NCBI GenBank assembly: GCA_009838385.1
Contig: VXRS01000298.1
Coordinates: forward strand, 1 to 9,496
Direction: 5' to 3'
DNA from: Dehalococcoidia bacterium
GTDB taxonomy: Bacteria; Chloroflexota; Dehalococcoidia; Tepidiformales; Tepidiformaceae
Length of the DNA: 9,496 nucleotides
The notes below the pieces were generated by a model. It was not told the origin of the DNA and searched no databases. It saw only the letters and a program-made list of their open reading frames with translations. Numbering within the stretch: position 1 is the first letter of the stretch; each line of letters begins with the position of its first letter. The translations under genes and the position numbers were made by a program. Below, one piece after another: positions 1 through 5,592 of the stretch.

Positions 1-196
1 GCGCCACGAGGCCCAGCCGCTTGACCCGCCGGACCAGCAGGATGTGGGCCTCGCCATTTCGCGCTTCGGCCTCGTCCCGCGTGGCGCCCGGGGTCACGAT
101 TCCGGTTTCCAGGGCTTTCGTCGTCCAGTAGCCCTCGTGCTCGACGCTTCGCACGGTCACCTTGAAGTGGACCACCGCCTCGATCGCCTCGCTCAT
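1..196 (-). CDS. Small HicB-like protein, N-terminal part (runs off the left edge)
   Basis: An open frame starts at ATG 196-194 and continues off the window for at least 65 codons. The start is well supported: AGGAGG (complement of 203-208) lies 6 nt upstream. The visible protein begins MSEAIEAVVHFKVTVRS, then has HEGYWTTKALETGIVTPGAT followed by RDEAEAR. The order beta-strand, EGYW turn, strand, then a G-x-T-R-D/E-E-A helix resembles the N-terminal fold of HicB-type antitoxins and related DUF1902-like small proteins. No DNA-binding C-terminus can be seen because the gene is cut. It is transcribed divergently from htpX. If it is HicB, a hicA toxin would be expected just beyond the left edge or downstream; nothing here tests that. 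The gene is secure, the family tentative. Confidence 0.6.
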   Translation of the reverse strand, partial: MSEAIEAVVHFKVTVRSVEHEGYWTTKALETGIVTPGATRDEAEARNGEAHILLVRRVKRLGLVA

Positions 197-304
197 AAGC
201 GACCTCCTCACCCCGTCACTGAAAACTGTACACCTTTCATATCCATAAGGCAGACAGGTTCGGTTAAGCAGACGGCTTCTTCACGCGCCGATCGCCCGCT
301 CTCC

Positions 305-310
305 TATACT
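305..310 (+). promoter_or_regulatory. Candidate -10 element for htpX
   Basis: TATACT (5 of 6 to TATAAT) lies 33 nt upstream of the htpX ATG. The best upstream -35 candidate is TTCACG at 280-285, with a long 19-nt spacer, so the -35 is weak. Transcription from about 317 would leave a short leader containing the GGAGGA ribosome site at 326-331. I saw no CIRCE-type heat-shock inverted repeat here. Confidence 0.4.
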
Positions 311-343
311 GGATCGTGGACTCACGGAGGAATCCCCACACCC

Positions 344-1165
344 ATGAACGGTATCAAGACCGGCTTCCTGCTCGCGGCCCTGACGGCGCTGCTGCTATTC
401 ATCGGCTACGCGCTGGGCGGATTCGGCGGGCTCATCATCTTCCTCGTCATCGCGGCGGTCATGAACTTCTCCGCCTTCTGGTGGAGCGACAAGTTCGCCC
501 TGCGCATGGCGGGGGCGCGCGAGGTATCGGCGGACGAGGCGCCGGGGCTGCACGCCATGGTGGAGGAGGTCGCCTACCGCGCCTCCATGCCGATGCCGAA
601 GGTCTGCATCATCGAGAGCGCCACCCCAAACGCCTTCGCCACGGGCCGCAGCCCGGAGAAGGGCGTCGTGGCCGTCACGACGGGCATCGTGCAGCTGCTC
701 AACGAGCACGAGCTGCGCGCCGTCATCGGGCACGAGATGGCGCACGTGAAAAACCGGGACACCCTGACCAGCTCCATCGTGGCGACGATCGCGGGAGCGA
801 TCTCGATGATCTCCTTCATGCTGATCTTCTTCGGCGGCCAGCGGAACGCGTTCGCCGCCATCGCGATCATGATCCTGGCGCCGCTCGCGGCCTCCATCAT
901 CCAGTTCGCCATCAGCCGCACGCGCGAGTTCGCCGCCGACGAGACGGGGGCGCGCATCGTGCGCGACCCGCACGCGCTAGCGAGCGCGCTGCAGAAGCTG
1001 CACCGCGGCGTCGAGTTCGCGCCGATGCAGGAGACGCCCCAGCAGGAAGCCGTGGCGGCGCTCTACATCGTCCACCCGTTCCGGGGAGGTGGCATGGGGA
1101 AGCTGTTCAGCACGCATCCGCCGCTGGAGGAGCGCATCGAGCGGCTGCGGACGATGTCGCTCTAG
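344..1165 (+). CDS. htpX: HtpX-family membrane zinc metalloprotease (M48)
   Basis: This is a 273-residue protein, slightly shorter than typical HtpX (about 285-300). HtpX is a membrane-bound zinc endopeptidase that degrades misfolded membrane proteins during envelope stress. Two hydrophobic segments lie near the N-terminus (about 7-25 and 27-46) and two more after the active site (about 143-163 and 167-187). The zinc site is HEMAH (H130, E131, H134), with the third ligand E195 in the REFAAD motif. The C-terminus carries FSTHPPLEERI, typical of the family. The frame is open upstream to 44, but the start at 344 is chosen because the family N-terminus begins there, GGAGGA lies at 326-331 (12-nt gap), and a -10 element at 305-310 would exclude a longer protein. 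It appears monocistronic; a 125-nt gap separates it from the next gene. Confidence 0.93.
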   Translation: MNGIKTGFLLAALTALLLFIGYALGGFGGLIIFLVIAAVMNFSAFWWSDKFALRMAGAREVSADEAPGLHAMVEEVAYRASMPMPKVCIIESATPNAFATGRSPEKGVVAVTTGIVQLLNEHELRAVIGHEMAHVKNRDTLTSSIVATIAGAISMISFMLIFFGGQRNAFAAIAIMILAPLAASIIQFAISRTREFAADETGARIVRDPHALASALQKLHRGVEFAPMQETPQQEAVAALYIVHPFRGGGMGKLFSTHPPLEERIERLRTMSL

Positions 1166-1232
1166 CCGCCGTCCCGCCCCGACCCCTTCCGCCAGGCCCC
1201 GGCATCCCGTGCCCGTGACTGCCATCTGCCTC

Positions 1233-1262
1233 GTGACACGATTAGAACAATAGTTCTATCCT
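1233..1262 (+). promoter_or_regulatory. Promoter with overlapping SOS-box-like palindrome
   Basis: A perfect palindrome, TAGAAC-AATA-GTTCTA, spans 1243-1258. Its core GAAC-N4-GTTC equals the LexA operator core of Bacillus and actinobacteria. It sits between a plausible -35 (GTGACA, 1233-1238) and -10 (TATCCT, 1257-1262; 18-nt spacer), so a bound repressor would block RNA polymerase. The strong ribosome site of the next gene begins 13 nt after the -10. The palindrome is certain; LexA as the ligand is inferred. Autoregulation by the downstream HTH protein is the main alternative. Confidence 0.65.
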
Positions 1263-1290
1263 GCCTCCTCCCCTCAGGAGGTGGAGTCCC

Positions 1291-1596
1291 TTGGACGAGA
1301 GCCCGATCCGGCGGCCGCGCATCGACGCGCTGCCAGAGAACACCCGTTACCGCGACACCGGCTGCGACCTCTATCCCTCGTGCCTGCGCTGCCCCCTGCC
1401 GCGCTGCCGCTACGAGGAGCCGGGCGGGGCGCCGGCGATGCTGCGCACGGGTCGCGACGCCACGATCGTGCGGCTCTCGCGGGAGCAGGGGCTTTCGGTC
1501 GATGAGCTGGCGGCGCGCTTCGGCCTGTCGCGGCGCACCATCTTCCGGGTGCTTCGCGCGGCGCGGCGGCCGGAGGAGCTGCAGGCGACGGGCTGA
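1291..1596 (+). CDS. Small Cys4 plus helix-turn-helix protein, putatively SOS-regulated
   Basis: This 101-residue protein starts at TTG 1291, decided by an excellent AGGAGG at 1276-1281 with a 9-nt gap; no ATG/GTG in frame fits better. The N-terminal half holds four cysteines (C25, C31, C34, C39; C-x5-C-x2-C-x4-C) in the context YPSCLRCPLPRCRYEEPGG, suitable for binding zinc or an Fe-S cluster. Residues about 56-91 form a helix-turn-helix: DATIVRLSREQGLSV, then ELAARFGLSRRTIFRVL, close to the short HTH of resolvase- or sigma-4-like proteins. The basic tail AARRPEELQATG ends it. It is probably a small DNA-binding regulator. It stands alone, and its promoter overlaps a LexA-type palindrome. The metal site and the SOS link are inferences; I do not recognise a named gene. 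Confidence 0.8.
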   Translation: MDESPIRRPRIDALPENTRYRDTGCDLYPSCLRCPLPRCRYEEPGGAPAMLRTGRDATIVRLSREQGLSVDELAARFGLSRRTIFRVLRAARRPEELQATG

Positions 1597-1601
1597 GGGA
1601 A

Positions 1602-1630
1602 GAGGTGGGGCTGCGAAACCCGCCCACCTC
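1602..1630 (+). terminator. Possible GC-rich terminator hairpin
   Basis: GAGGTGGG (1602-1609) and CCCACCTC (1623-1630) form a perfect 8-bp stem with a 13-nt loop, starting 6 nt after the stop codon of the Cys4-HTH gene. There is no T-tract after the stem, so it may be a weak or factor-assisted terminator, or only an RNA 3' end stabiliser. Confidence 0.4.
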
Positions 1631-1684
1631 ACTGCTGCGCATCCGGGCTGCCCAGCCGCACCGGCATCCTTGACAAACCCGACC

Positions 1685-1713
1685 TTCCAAAGTCCTGTGC
1701 AGGGTCGTAGGAT
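1685..1713 (+). promoter_or_regulatory. Weak promoter candidate for the two-gene island
   Basis: TAGGAT (1708-1713) could be a -10 with TTCCAA (1685-1690) as a poor -35 at 17 nt; transcription would start just before the GGAGGA ribosome site at 1722-1727. A perfect TTGACA lies at 1670-1675, but the hexamer 17 nt after it (TCCTGT) is a poor -10. Some promoter must exist here, because the stretch follows a hairpin and starts a compositionally different gene pair. Confidence 0.3.
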
Positions 1714-1736
1714 CGAAATGCGGAGGACTCAGAGAC

Positions 1737-2172
1737 ATGAGCGCACCCCATCGCCCTGCACCTTCCTGACAGCCCAGAGTCGTTCTGGAGCATTGAAGGC
1801 CGTGTACGGAATCTCTACTTCTGGTCCTTCCTCTTCCTCTTGGCCGCGAGCACTGTCGTGGTCACAGCGCAGGAGTTGCACGGCGCCCCAGAAACGGCTT
1901 CTCCATTTTCCATCGTCCGCAACATCGCCGAAGGCTTGGCCCCGCTCACTGTTGCTTCCGCGGGAGCCGCCTTCCTAGTCACAGAACTGCTGAGGGTGAG
2001 CATGGCTTTGGCAAGCTGGGTTGAAACGAAGGTGAGGGAGTCCAGAGAGCGATCGAGAGAGAAGATTCGTGAGGAGGTCAGGGAGGAGATTAGGCAGGAG
2101 CTCGAGCGAGAATTTGACGAGCGGTGGAGAGACATCCTTCAGGACGAGGCGTCATTCGAGGAAGACGAATAG
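1737..2172 (+). CDS. Unrecognised membrane protein with charged helical tail; 5' end apparently frameshifted
   Basis: The coding frame is open from 1741 to the TAG at 2170-2172. It reads ...SFWSIEGRVRNLYFWSFLF, two hydrophobic stretches (about codons 1816-1860 and 1930-2020), then a long highly charged helix of E/R/K (about 2025-2135) ending in DEASFEEDE. No ATG/GTG/TTG start occurs in this frame before TTG 1840, which would cut the first membrane segment. A good ribosome site (GGAGGA, 1722-1727) precedes ATG 1737-1739 in the neighbouring frame, which stops after 10 codons. Removing one C from CCCC at 1746-1749 joins that ATG to the long frame and gives a natural protein of about 144 residues. 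So either one base is wrong or inserted, or a real frameshift inactivates or regulates the gene. It is rich in AGA/AGG codons, unlike its neighbours. The function is unknown; it is probably a membrane-anchored coiled-coil protein. Confidence 0.55.
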
Positions 2173-2469
2173 GTGACCCTCCCGTTTCACGATGTCACCT
2201 GGACATTCAGGAGTGCCGTTGAGAGGCTGCAGAACGACCGTGATCTTGCTGAGCGCCAAGCGCAGAGCACGTTCGTCTGGAGATGCGCTCGCCTACGGGA
2301 TGGCTTCGGGGAAGTTGAGTGGCCTGGGATAGAAGAGGCACAGCAAGCCTTCGCCGAAGAGAGAAACAGAACAGTCCACGCAGCGCAGCGTGAGTACGAC
2401 CAGAAACTAGCAGCGCTCCAGGCCGAATTCCTTGAAGAGTGGATTAGGGTGGAGAACAGGCCCCGTTGA
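2173..2469 (+). CDS. Unrecognised 98-residue helical protein
   Basis: It starts at GTG 2173, directly after the TAG of the preceding gene, with GAGGAAG at 2158-2164 as ribosome site (8-nt gap). The two genes are therefore translationally linked. The protein has no signal peptide or membrane segment. After an N-terminal FHDVTWTFRSAVERLQ it is mostly charged, Gln/Ala/Glu-rich helix, including EEAQQAFAEERNRTVHAAQ and a C-terminal coiled-coil-like stretch ending in EEWIRVENRPR. Codon use (AGA, AGG, ATA, CTA, CAA) differs sharply from ruvB downstream, which points to horizontal transfer together with its partner. I cannot assign a function. Pairing with a membrane protein that also has a coiled-coil tail suggests that the two products may bind each other. 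Confidence 0.6.
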   Translation: MTLPFHDVTWTFRSAVERLQNDRDLAERQAQSTFVWRCARLRDGFGEVEWPGIEEAQQAFAEERNRTVHAAQREYDQKLAALQAEFLEEWIRVENRPR

Positions 2470-2484
2470 GCCTTGGGGACCGTA

Positions 2485-2533
2485 GCTAGCGGGCATCGGT
2501 TTAGAGGCGGAACAGGATAGGGAACCCGCTAGC
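2485..2533. repeat. 9-bp inverted repeat upstream of ruvB
   Basis: GCTAGCGGG (2485-2493) and CCCGCTAGC (2525-2533) are perfect inverted copies with 31 nt between them, located 16 nt after the stop of the island's second gene and ending 5 nt before the SOS box of ruvB. They may form a long-loop terminator, a bipartite operator, or mark the island's right boundary. No T-tract follows. Confidence 0.5.
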
Positions 2534-2535
2534 GC

Positions 2536-2564
2536 TCGAACATCCGTTCCTGTCCGGGTAGACT
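2536..2564 (+). promoter_or_regulatory. ruvB promoter with SOS (LexA) box; leaderless-type start
   Basis: GAAC-ATCC-GTTC at 2538-2549 matches the Gram-positive LexA core. TAGACT at 2559-2564 is a TANNNT-type -10, and the hexamer 17 nt upstream (TCGAAC, 2536-2541) overlaps the box, so LexA binding would compete with polymerase. Only 6 nt separate the -10 from the ruvB ATG and there is no Shine-Dalgarno, so the transcript should begin at or next to the start codon. LexA control of ruv genes is well established in other bacteria. Confidence 0.75.
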
Positions 2565-2570
2565 TGCGGC

Positions 2571-3665
2571 ATGGCCGCCGAGGAACGCGCGATCGACGGG
2601 GCCCTGCAGGACGATGAGGAGCTCCAGGCGGAGCAGACCCTGCGGCCGCAACGGCTCGGCGACTTCCCCGGCCAGGACCGCGTCAAGGAAGTCCTCGTCA
2701 TCGCCATCGAGGCGGCGAAGAAGCGCGGCGAGCCGCTCGACCACCACCTCTTCTACGGACCGCCGGGGCTGGGTAAGACAACGCTCGCGCACATCCTCGC
2801 GGCGGAGATGAACGCCCCCATCCGCACCACCAGCGGCCCCGCCATCGAGCGCCCCGGCGACCTCGCGGCCATCCTCACCAACCTGAAGGAGGGCGAGGTC
2901 CTCTTCATCGACGAAATCCACAGGCTGGCGCGGGCCGTAGAGGAGATCCTCTACCCGGCGATGGAGGACTTCGCCATCGACCTCGTCATCGGGAAGGGTC
3001 CGGGGGCGCGCTCCATCCGGCTGCAACTCCCGAACTTCACGGTCATCGGGGCGACCACGCGCTACGCCATGATCAGCGCGCCCCTGCGCGACCGCTTCGG
3101 CTCCGTCTACCGGCTCGACTTCTACGACGTGGAGGCGCTCACGACGATCGTGCGCCGCTCGGCGGGCCTGCTCGGGGTCGATCTCGCGGACGAGGCGGCG
3201 GGCGAGATCGCGAGCCGCGCGCGGGGCACGCCCCGCGTCGCCAACCGCATCCTGCGGCGCGTGCGCGACTACGTGGAGGTGCGCGCGGGTGGGGTGGCGA
3301 CGCTGGAGGCGACGCGCGAGGCGATCGACCTGCTGGAGGTGGACGCGCTCGGGCTCGACGTGAACGACCGCCGCCTCCTGCGCGCCCTCGTGGAACAGTT
3401 CGAAGGCGGGCCCGTGGGGCTGGAGACGATTGCCGCGGCCATCAGCGAGGAGTCGGACACGGTCTTCGACGTGTACGAGCCGTTCCTGCTGAAGCGCGGG
3501 CTGTTGAAGCGCACGCCGCGGGGCCGGATGGCCACGGCGGCCGCCTGGCGACACCTCGGGATCGACCCGCCGGCGACGGCCGGGGCGAGTTCGCAGGGCG
3601 AGCTGTGGAACGAGCCTGACGTAGACGAGAGGTTGTCCCTGAACACCCCCGCCGCCCATGATTAG
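2571..3665 (+). CDS. ruvB: RuvB, Holliday-junction branch-migration ATPase
   Basis: RuvB forms hexameric AAA+ rings that, with RuvA, pump DNA through Holliday junctions during recombinational repair. The 364-residue protein (family about 335-350) contains Walker [10 protein letters not shown] (63-71), Walker B DEIH (114-117), sensor 1 GATTR (160-164), and the arginine finger R173 in LRDRFG. The N-terminal [12 protein letters not shown] and the C-terminal winged-helix region ([14 protein letters not shown] ... [18 protein letters not shown]) are typical. The C-terminus continues about 25 residues past the usual end with a low-complexity polar tail. The ATG at 2571 fits the family N-terminus and the leaderless promoter. 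No ruvA or ruvC lies in the window, although they are often adjacent. The stop overlaps the start of the next gene by 8 nt, so it heads an operon. Confidence 0.97.
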   Translation: MAAEERAIDGALQDDEELQAEQTLRPQRLGDFPGQDRVKEVLVIAIEAAKKRGEPLDHHLFYGPPGLGKTTLAHILAAEMNAPIRTTSGPAIERPGDLAAILTNLKEGEVLFIDEIHRLARAVEEILYPAMEDFAIDLVIGKGPGARSIRLQLPNFTVIGATTRYAMISAPLRDRFGSVYRLDFYDVEALTTIVRRSAGLLGVDLADEAAGEIASRARGTPRVANRILRRVRDYVEVRAGGVATLEATREAIDLLEVDALGLDVNDRRLLRALVEQFEGGPVGLETIAAAISEESDTVFDVYEPFLLKRGLLKRTPRGRMATAAAWRHLGIDPPATAGASSQGELWNEPDVDERLSLNTPAAHD

Positions 3666-4956
3666 CGCCGCCAACGGGAAGGCGGGGGAAACAGACGACG
3701 TGTTCCAACGAACGATTCTGCCCAACGGGCTGCGGATCATCACGAGCGAGATGCCGCAGACGCGTTCGGCCACGGTCAGCGTGTACGTGGGCGCGGGCAG
3801 CCGCTACGAGGTTGACGCGGAGGCGGGTCTTTCGCACTTCCTCGAGCACATGCTCTTCAAGGGCGCCTCGCGCCGCCCCACGGCGCAGGAGATCGCGGAG
3901 GCGATCGAGTCGGTCGGCGGGCTGCACAACGCCGCCACCGACCGCGAGCTGACGGTCTACTACGCGAAGACCCCCGACTTCGCCGCCCTCGAGACGATCG
4001 ACATCCTCTCCGACATGGTGACGGCACCGGAGATGGACCCGGTCGAGCTCGAGAAGGAGCGCATGGTCATCCTGGAGGAGCTGTCTAGCGTGGAAGACAA
4101 CCCCGGCGAGCTGGCCGCCATCCTCGCCGACGAGACGCTCTGGCCCGACCAGCCGCTCGGACGCAACATCGGCGGCGCGATGGAGACGGCGCGCTCGCTG
4201 CCGCTCTCGGCGGTCGAGCGCTACTTCCGGGCGCAGTACGTGCCCTCGAACATGGTCCTGTCGGTGGCGGGCAACATCACGCACGAGGCGGTGGTGGAGG
4301 CGGCCTCGCGCTGGCTCGGGCCCGCCCCCGAGGGCGAGGCCCACGCCTGGCACCCGGTCGAGCCGCGCGGCGAGTCCCCCCGCGTGGGCATCCGCACGAA
4401 GGCGACGGAGCAGGCCCACCTCTGCCTGACCTACCCGGCCCTCCCTCTCGGCCACGAGGACCAGTACGCCGCGGGGCTGGTAAGCGCCCTGCTGGGCGAG
4501 GGCATGTCGAGCCGCCTCTTCCTGGAGCTGCGCGAGGAGCGCGCGCTCGTCTACGACGTCCACTCCTACATGAGCGAGTACCGCGACGCGGGCGCCTTCA
4601 CGGTCTACGCGGGCTGCGACCCCTCGAACGCGCGCGTGACCCTGGAGACCGCACGCGAGGAGATCGAGCGCTTCCTCTGCGACGCCGGCAACGAGGAGCT
4701 GGAGAAGGGGAAGCGGATGGTGGCGGGTCGCATCCAGCTGCGCATGGAGGACACGCGCTCGGTGGCCGCCTGGCTCGGCGGGCAGGAGCTCGTCCTCGAC
4801 GAGGTGCTCACCGTCGACGAGGTGGTGGCGATGGTCGAAGGGGTCACGCTCGACGACCTCCGTCGCGTGGGCGGCGACCTCCTGCGGCCGGAGGCGGCGA
4901 CGATCGCCGCCGTGGGGCCGTTCGAGGACGACTCGGTCTTCGCCGGCGTCATCTGA
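3658..4956 (+). CDS. M16-family zinc peptidase (processing-peptidase-like)
   Basis: This 432-residue protein belongs to the pitrilysin/M16 family of inverted-zincin peptidases. The zinc motif HFLEH (H60, E63, H64) is intact, and E141 lies exactly 76 residues after H64, matching the HxxEH-x76-E signature. The second domain has the conserved [20 protein letters not shown] stretch, whose Arg and Tyr bind substrate in bacterial and mitochondrial processing peptidases. There is no signal peptide, so it is probably cytoplasmic. ATG 3658 overlaps the ruvB stop by 8 nt, indicating coupling. A GTG at 3700 with a purine-rich GGCGGGGGAA upstream (3681-3690) would give a start closer to the family norm (LPNGLRIIT) and cannot be excluded. 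Its biological substrate is unknown; peptide turnover is the safest role. Confidence 0.93.
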   Translation: MISAANGKAGETDDVFQRTILPNGLRIITSEMPQTRSATVSVYVGAGSRYEVDAEAGLSHFLEHMLFKGASRRPTAQEIAEAIESVGGLHNAATDRELTVYYAKTPDFAALETIDILSDMVTAPEMDPVELEKERMVILEELSSVEDNPGELAAILADETLWPDQPLGRNIGGAMETARSLPLSAVERYFRAQYVPSNMVLSVAGNITHEAVVEAASRWLGPAPEGEAHAWHPVEPRGESPRVGIRTKATEQAHLCLTYPALPLGHEDQYAAGLVSALLGEGMSSRLFLELREERALVYDVHSYMSEYRDAGAFTVYAGCDPSNARVTLETAREEIERFLCDAGNEELEKGKRMVAGRIQLRMEDTRSVAAWLGGQELVLDEVLTVDEVVAMVEGVTLDDLRRVGGDLLRPEAATIAAVGPFEDDSVFAGVI

Positions 4957-5378
4957 TGGCTGGCGGCGTCCTGCTCTCGGTACACGTCGTGCCCGTGCTG
5001 GAGGGGCGCATCGTCGCCTTCGTGCTGGACCCGCCCGGACCGAAGGGCCGCTGGCTCCCCTGGACCGTGCTCGAGCAGGGCGCGAACCCCTACGAGATCG
5101 CCTCGACCATTGTCGACGAGTGGTGCGACGGCGCGATGTCGGACCTGCGCCTCGCCGACGTCATCTCGCGGGAGGGCGAGTATGGCTGGGAGCTGGCGGT
5201 CGTGTTCCGCGCCGAGCTTACGGCCCTGCCGGGCCACGAGCGGGGCGCCCCCCACGTCTGCGACGCGCAGGACCTCGCCGCCGTGCAGGGCTTCGAGGCG
5301 GTCGACCTGGAGCGCTGGCTGGAAGGCGGAGCGACACCGCCTGCGGCGGAGGGGGGCTCCTCGAAGCTCGTGTTCTAG
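4956..5378 (+). CDS. Degenerate Nudix-like protein
   Basis: This 140-residue protein starts at an ATG that shares one base with the TGA of the M16 gene (TGATG), so it is third in the ruvB operon. The N-terminus (LLSVHVVPVLEGRIVAFVL) and spacing to LPWTVLEQGANPYEIASTIV and DEW resemble the strands and Nudix helix of Nudix hydrolases, where LPGG...GE.P.EAA.REL.EE would be expected. Only E47, A49 and a D54-E55 remain; the Arg-Glu and Glu-Glu metal-binding residues of the Nudix box are largely gone. The later WELAVVFRAEL strand also fits the fold. If the assignment is right, it has probably lost pyrophosphohydrolase activity and may bind a nucleotide or a partner. Otherwise it is an unknown operon protein. 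The reading frame itself is convincing. Confidence 0.65.
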   Translation: MAGGVLLSVHVVPVLEGRIVAFVLDPPGPKGRWLPWTVLEQGANPYEIASTIVDEWCDGAMSDLRLADVISREGEYGWELAVVFRAELTALPGHERGAPHVCDAQDLAAVQGFEAVDLERWLEGGATPPAAEGGSSKLVF

Positions 5379-5410
5379 TGGCTGGTGGCTAGTGGTTGGT
5401 GACTGGTCTC
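5376..5410. repeat. Heptamer tandem repeat
   Basis: Starting with the stop codon of the Nudix-like gene, the sequence reads TAGTGGC, TGGTGGC, TAGTGGT, TGGTGAC, then the partial TGGTCTC. The consensus is TRGTGGY with a period of exactly 7 bases in five steps. It is non-coding. Heptamer tandem repeats are known between genes of some bacteria (for example cyanobacterial STRR repeats); no function is implied. Confidence 0.7.
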
Positions 5411-5411
5411 C

Positions 5412-5532
5412 GCCCCACTCAGCCGCGCGCCAGCGCGGCGCTCCACTCAGGCTGGCGAAGCCAGCCGCTCTTCTCAGCGACGCGCGCAGCGCGAAGCGCT
5501 CCACTCAGCGAGCGAAGCGAGCGCTCTCCTAG
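5412..5532. repeat. Array of four linker-plus-hairpin units
   Basis: An 11-bp linker recurs at 5412 (GCCCCACTCAG), 5440 (GCTCCACTCAG), 5467 (GCTCTTCTCAG) and 5498 (GCTCCACTCAG), with a degenerate edge GCTCTCCTAG at 5523. Between linkers lie different inverted repeats: GCCGCGC/GCGCGGC (5422-5439), GGCTGGC-GAA-GCCAGCC (5450-5466), CGCGC/GCGCG (5481-5493), and a GCGAGCGAAGCGAGCGC block (5508-5524). The unit spacing is 27-31 bp. The arms differ between units but remain complementary within each, so structure rather than sequence is kept. Confidence 0.75.
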
Positions 5533-5545
5533 TACGCTACACGCC

Positions 5546-5570
5546 CCGCCGCGGGCCGGGCCCGCCGCGG
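5546..5570 (+). other. GC-rich hairpin in the leader of the sulfurtransferase operon
   Basis: CGGGC-CGG-GCCCG forms a tight stem flanked by further CCG/CGG repeats that can extend it with bulges. It lies shortly upstream of the AGGAG ribosome site at 5581-5585. It could be the terminator of upstream transcription or a leader structure; no T-run is present. Confidence 0.4.
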
Positions 5571-5592
5571 CAACACGCTCAGGAGACACGCC

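Noticed and set aside
44..343. Longer HtpX start at 44
   Set aside because: The extra 100 residues overlap the divergent HicB-like gene antisense, have no family similarity, and precede the -10 and ribosome site used by the ATG at 344.
844..853. GAACGCGTTC palindrome inside htpX
   Set aside because: The half-sites are 2 nt apart rather than 4, and it lies within the coding sequence, so it is not an SOS box. GAACAGTTC at 3393-3401 in ruvB fails for the same reason.
1670..1675. Perfect TTGACA as -35 of the island promoter
   Set aside because: The hexamers 16-18 nt downstream (around 1692-1699) are poor -10 elements; the better -10 at 1708 is 32 nt away.
2529..3773. A 414-codon open frame on the minus strand opposite ruvB
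   Set aside because: It lies antisense to an unmistakable ruvB, and its translation is Arg/Gly/Asp/His-rich low complexity. It is a by-product of high G+C codon use; similar antisense frames opposite the M16, rhodanese and hydrolase genes were rejected for the same reason.
5412..5532. CRISPR array
   Set aside because: The constant element is only 11 bp, the intervals are self-complementary rather than unrelated spacers, and there are no cas genes.
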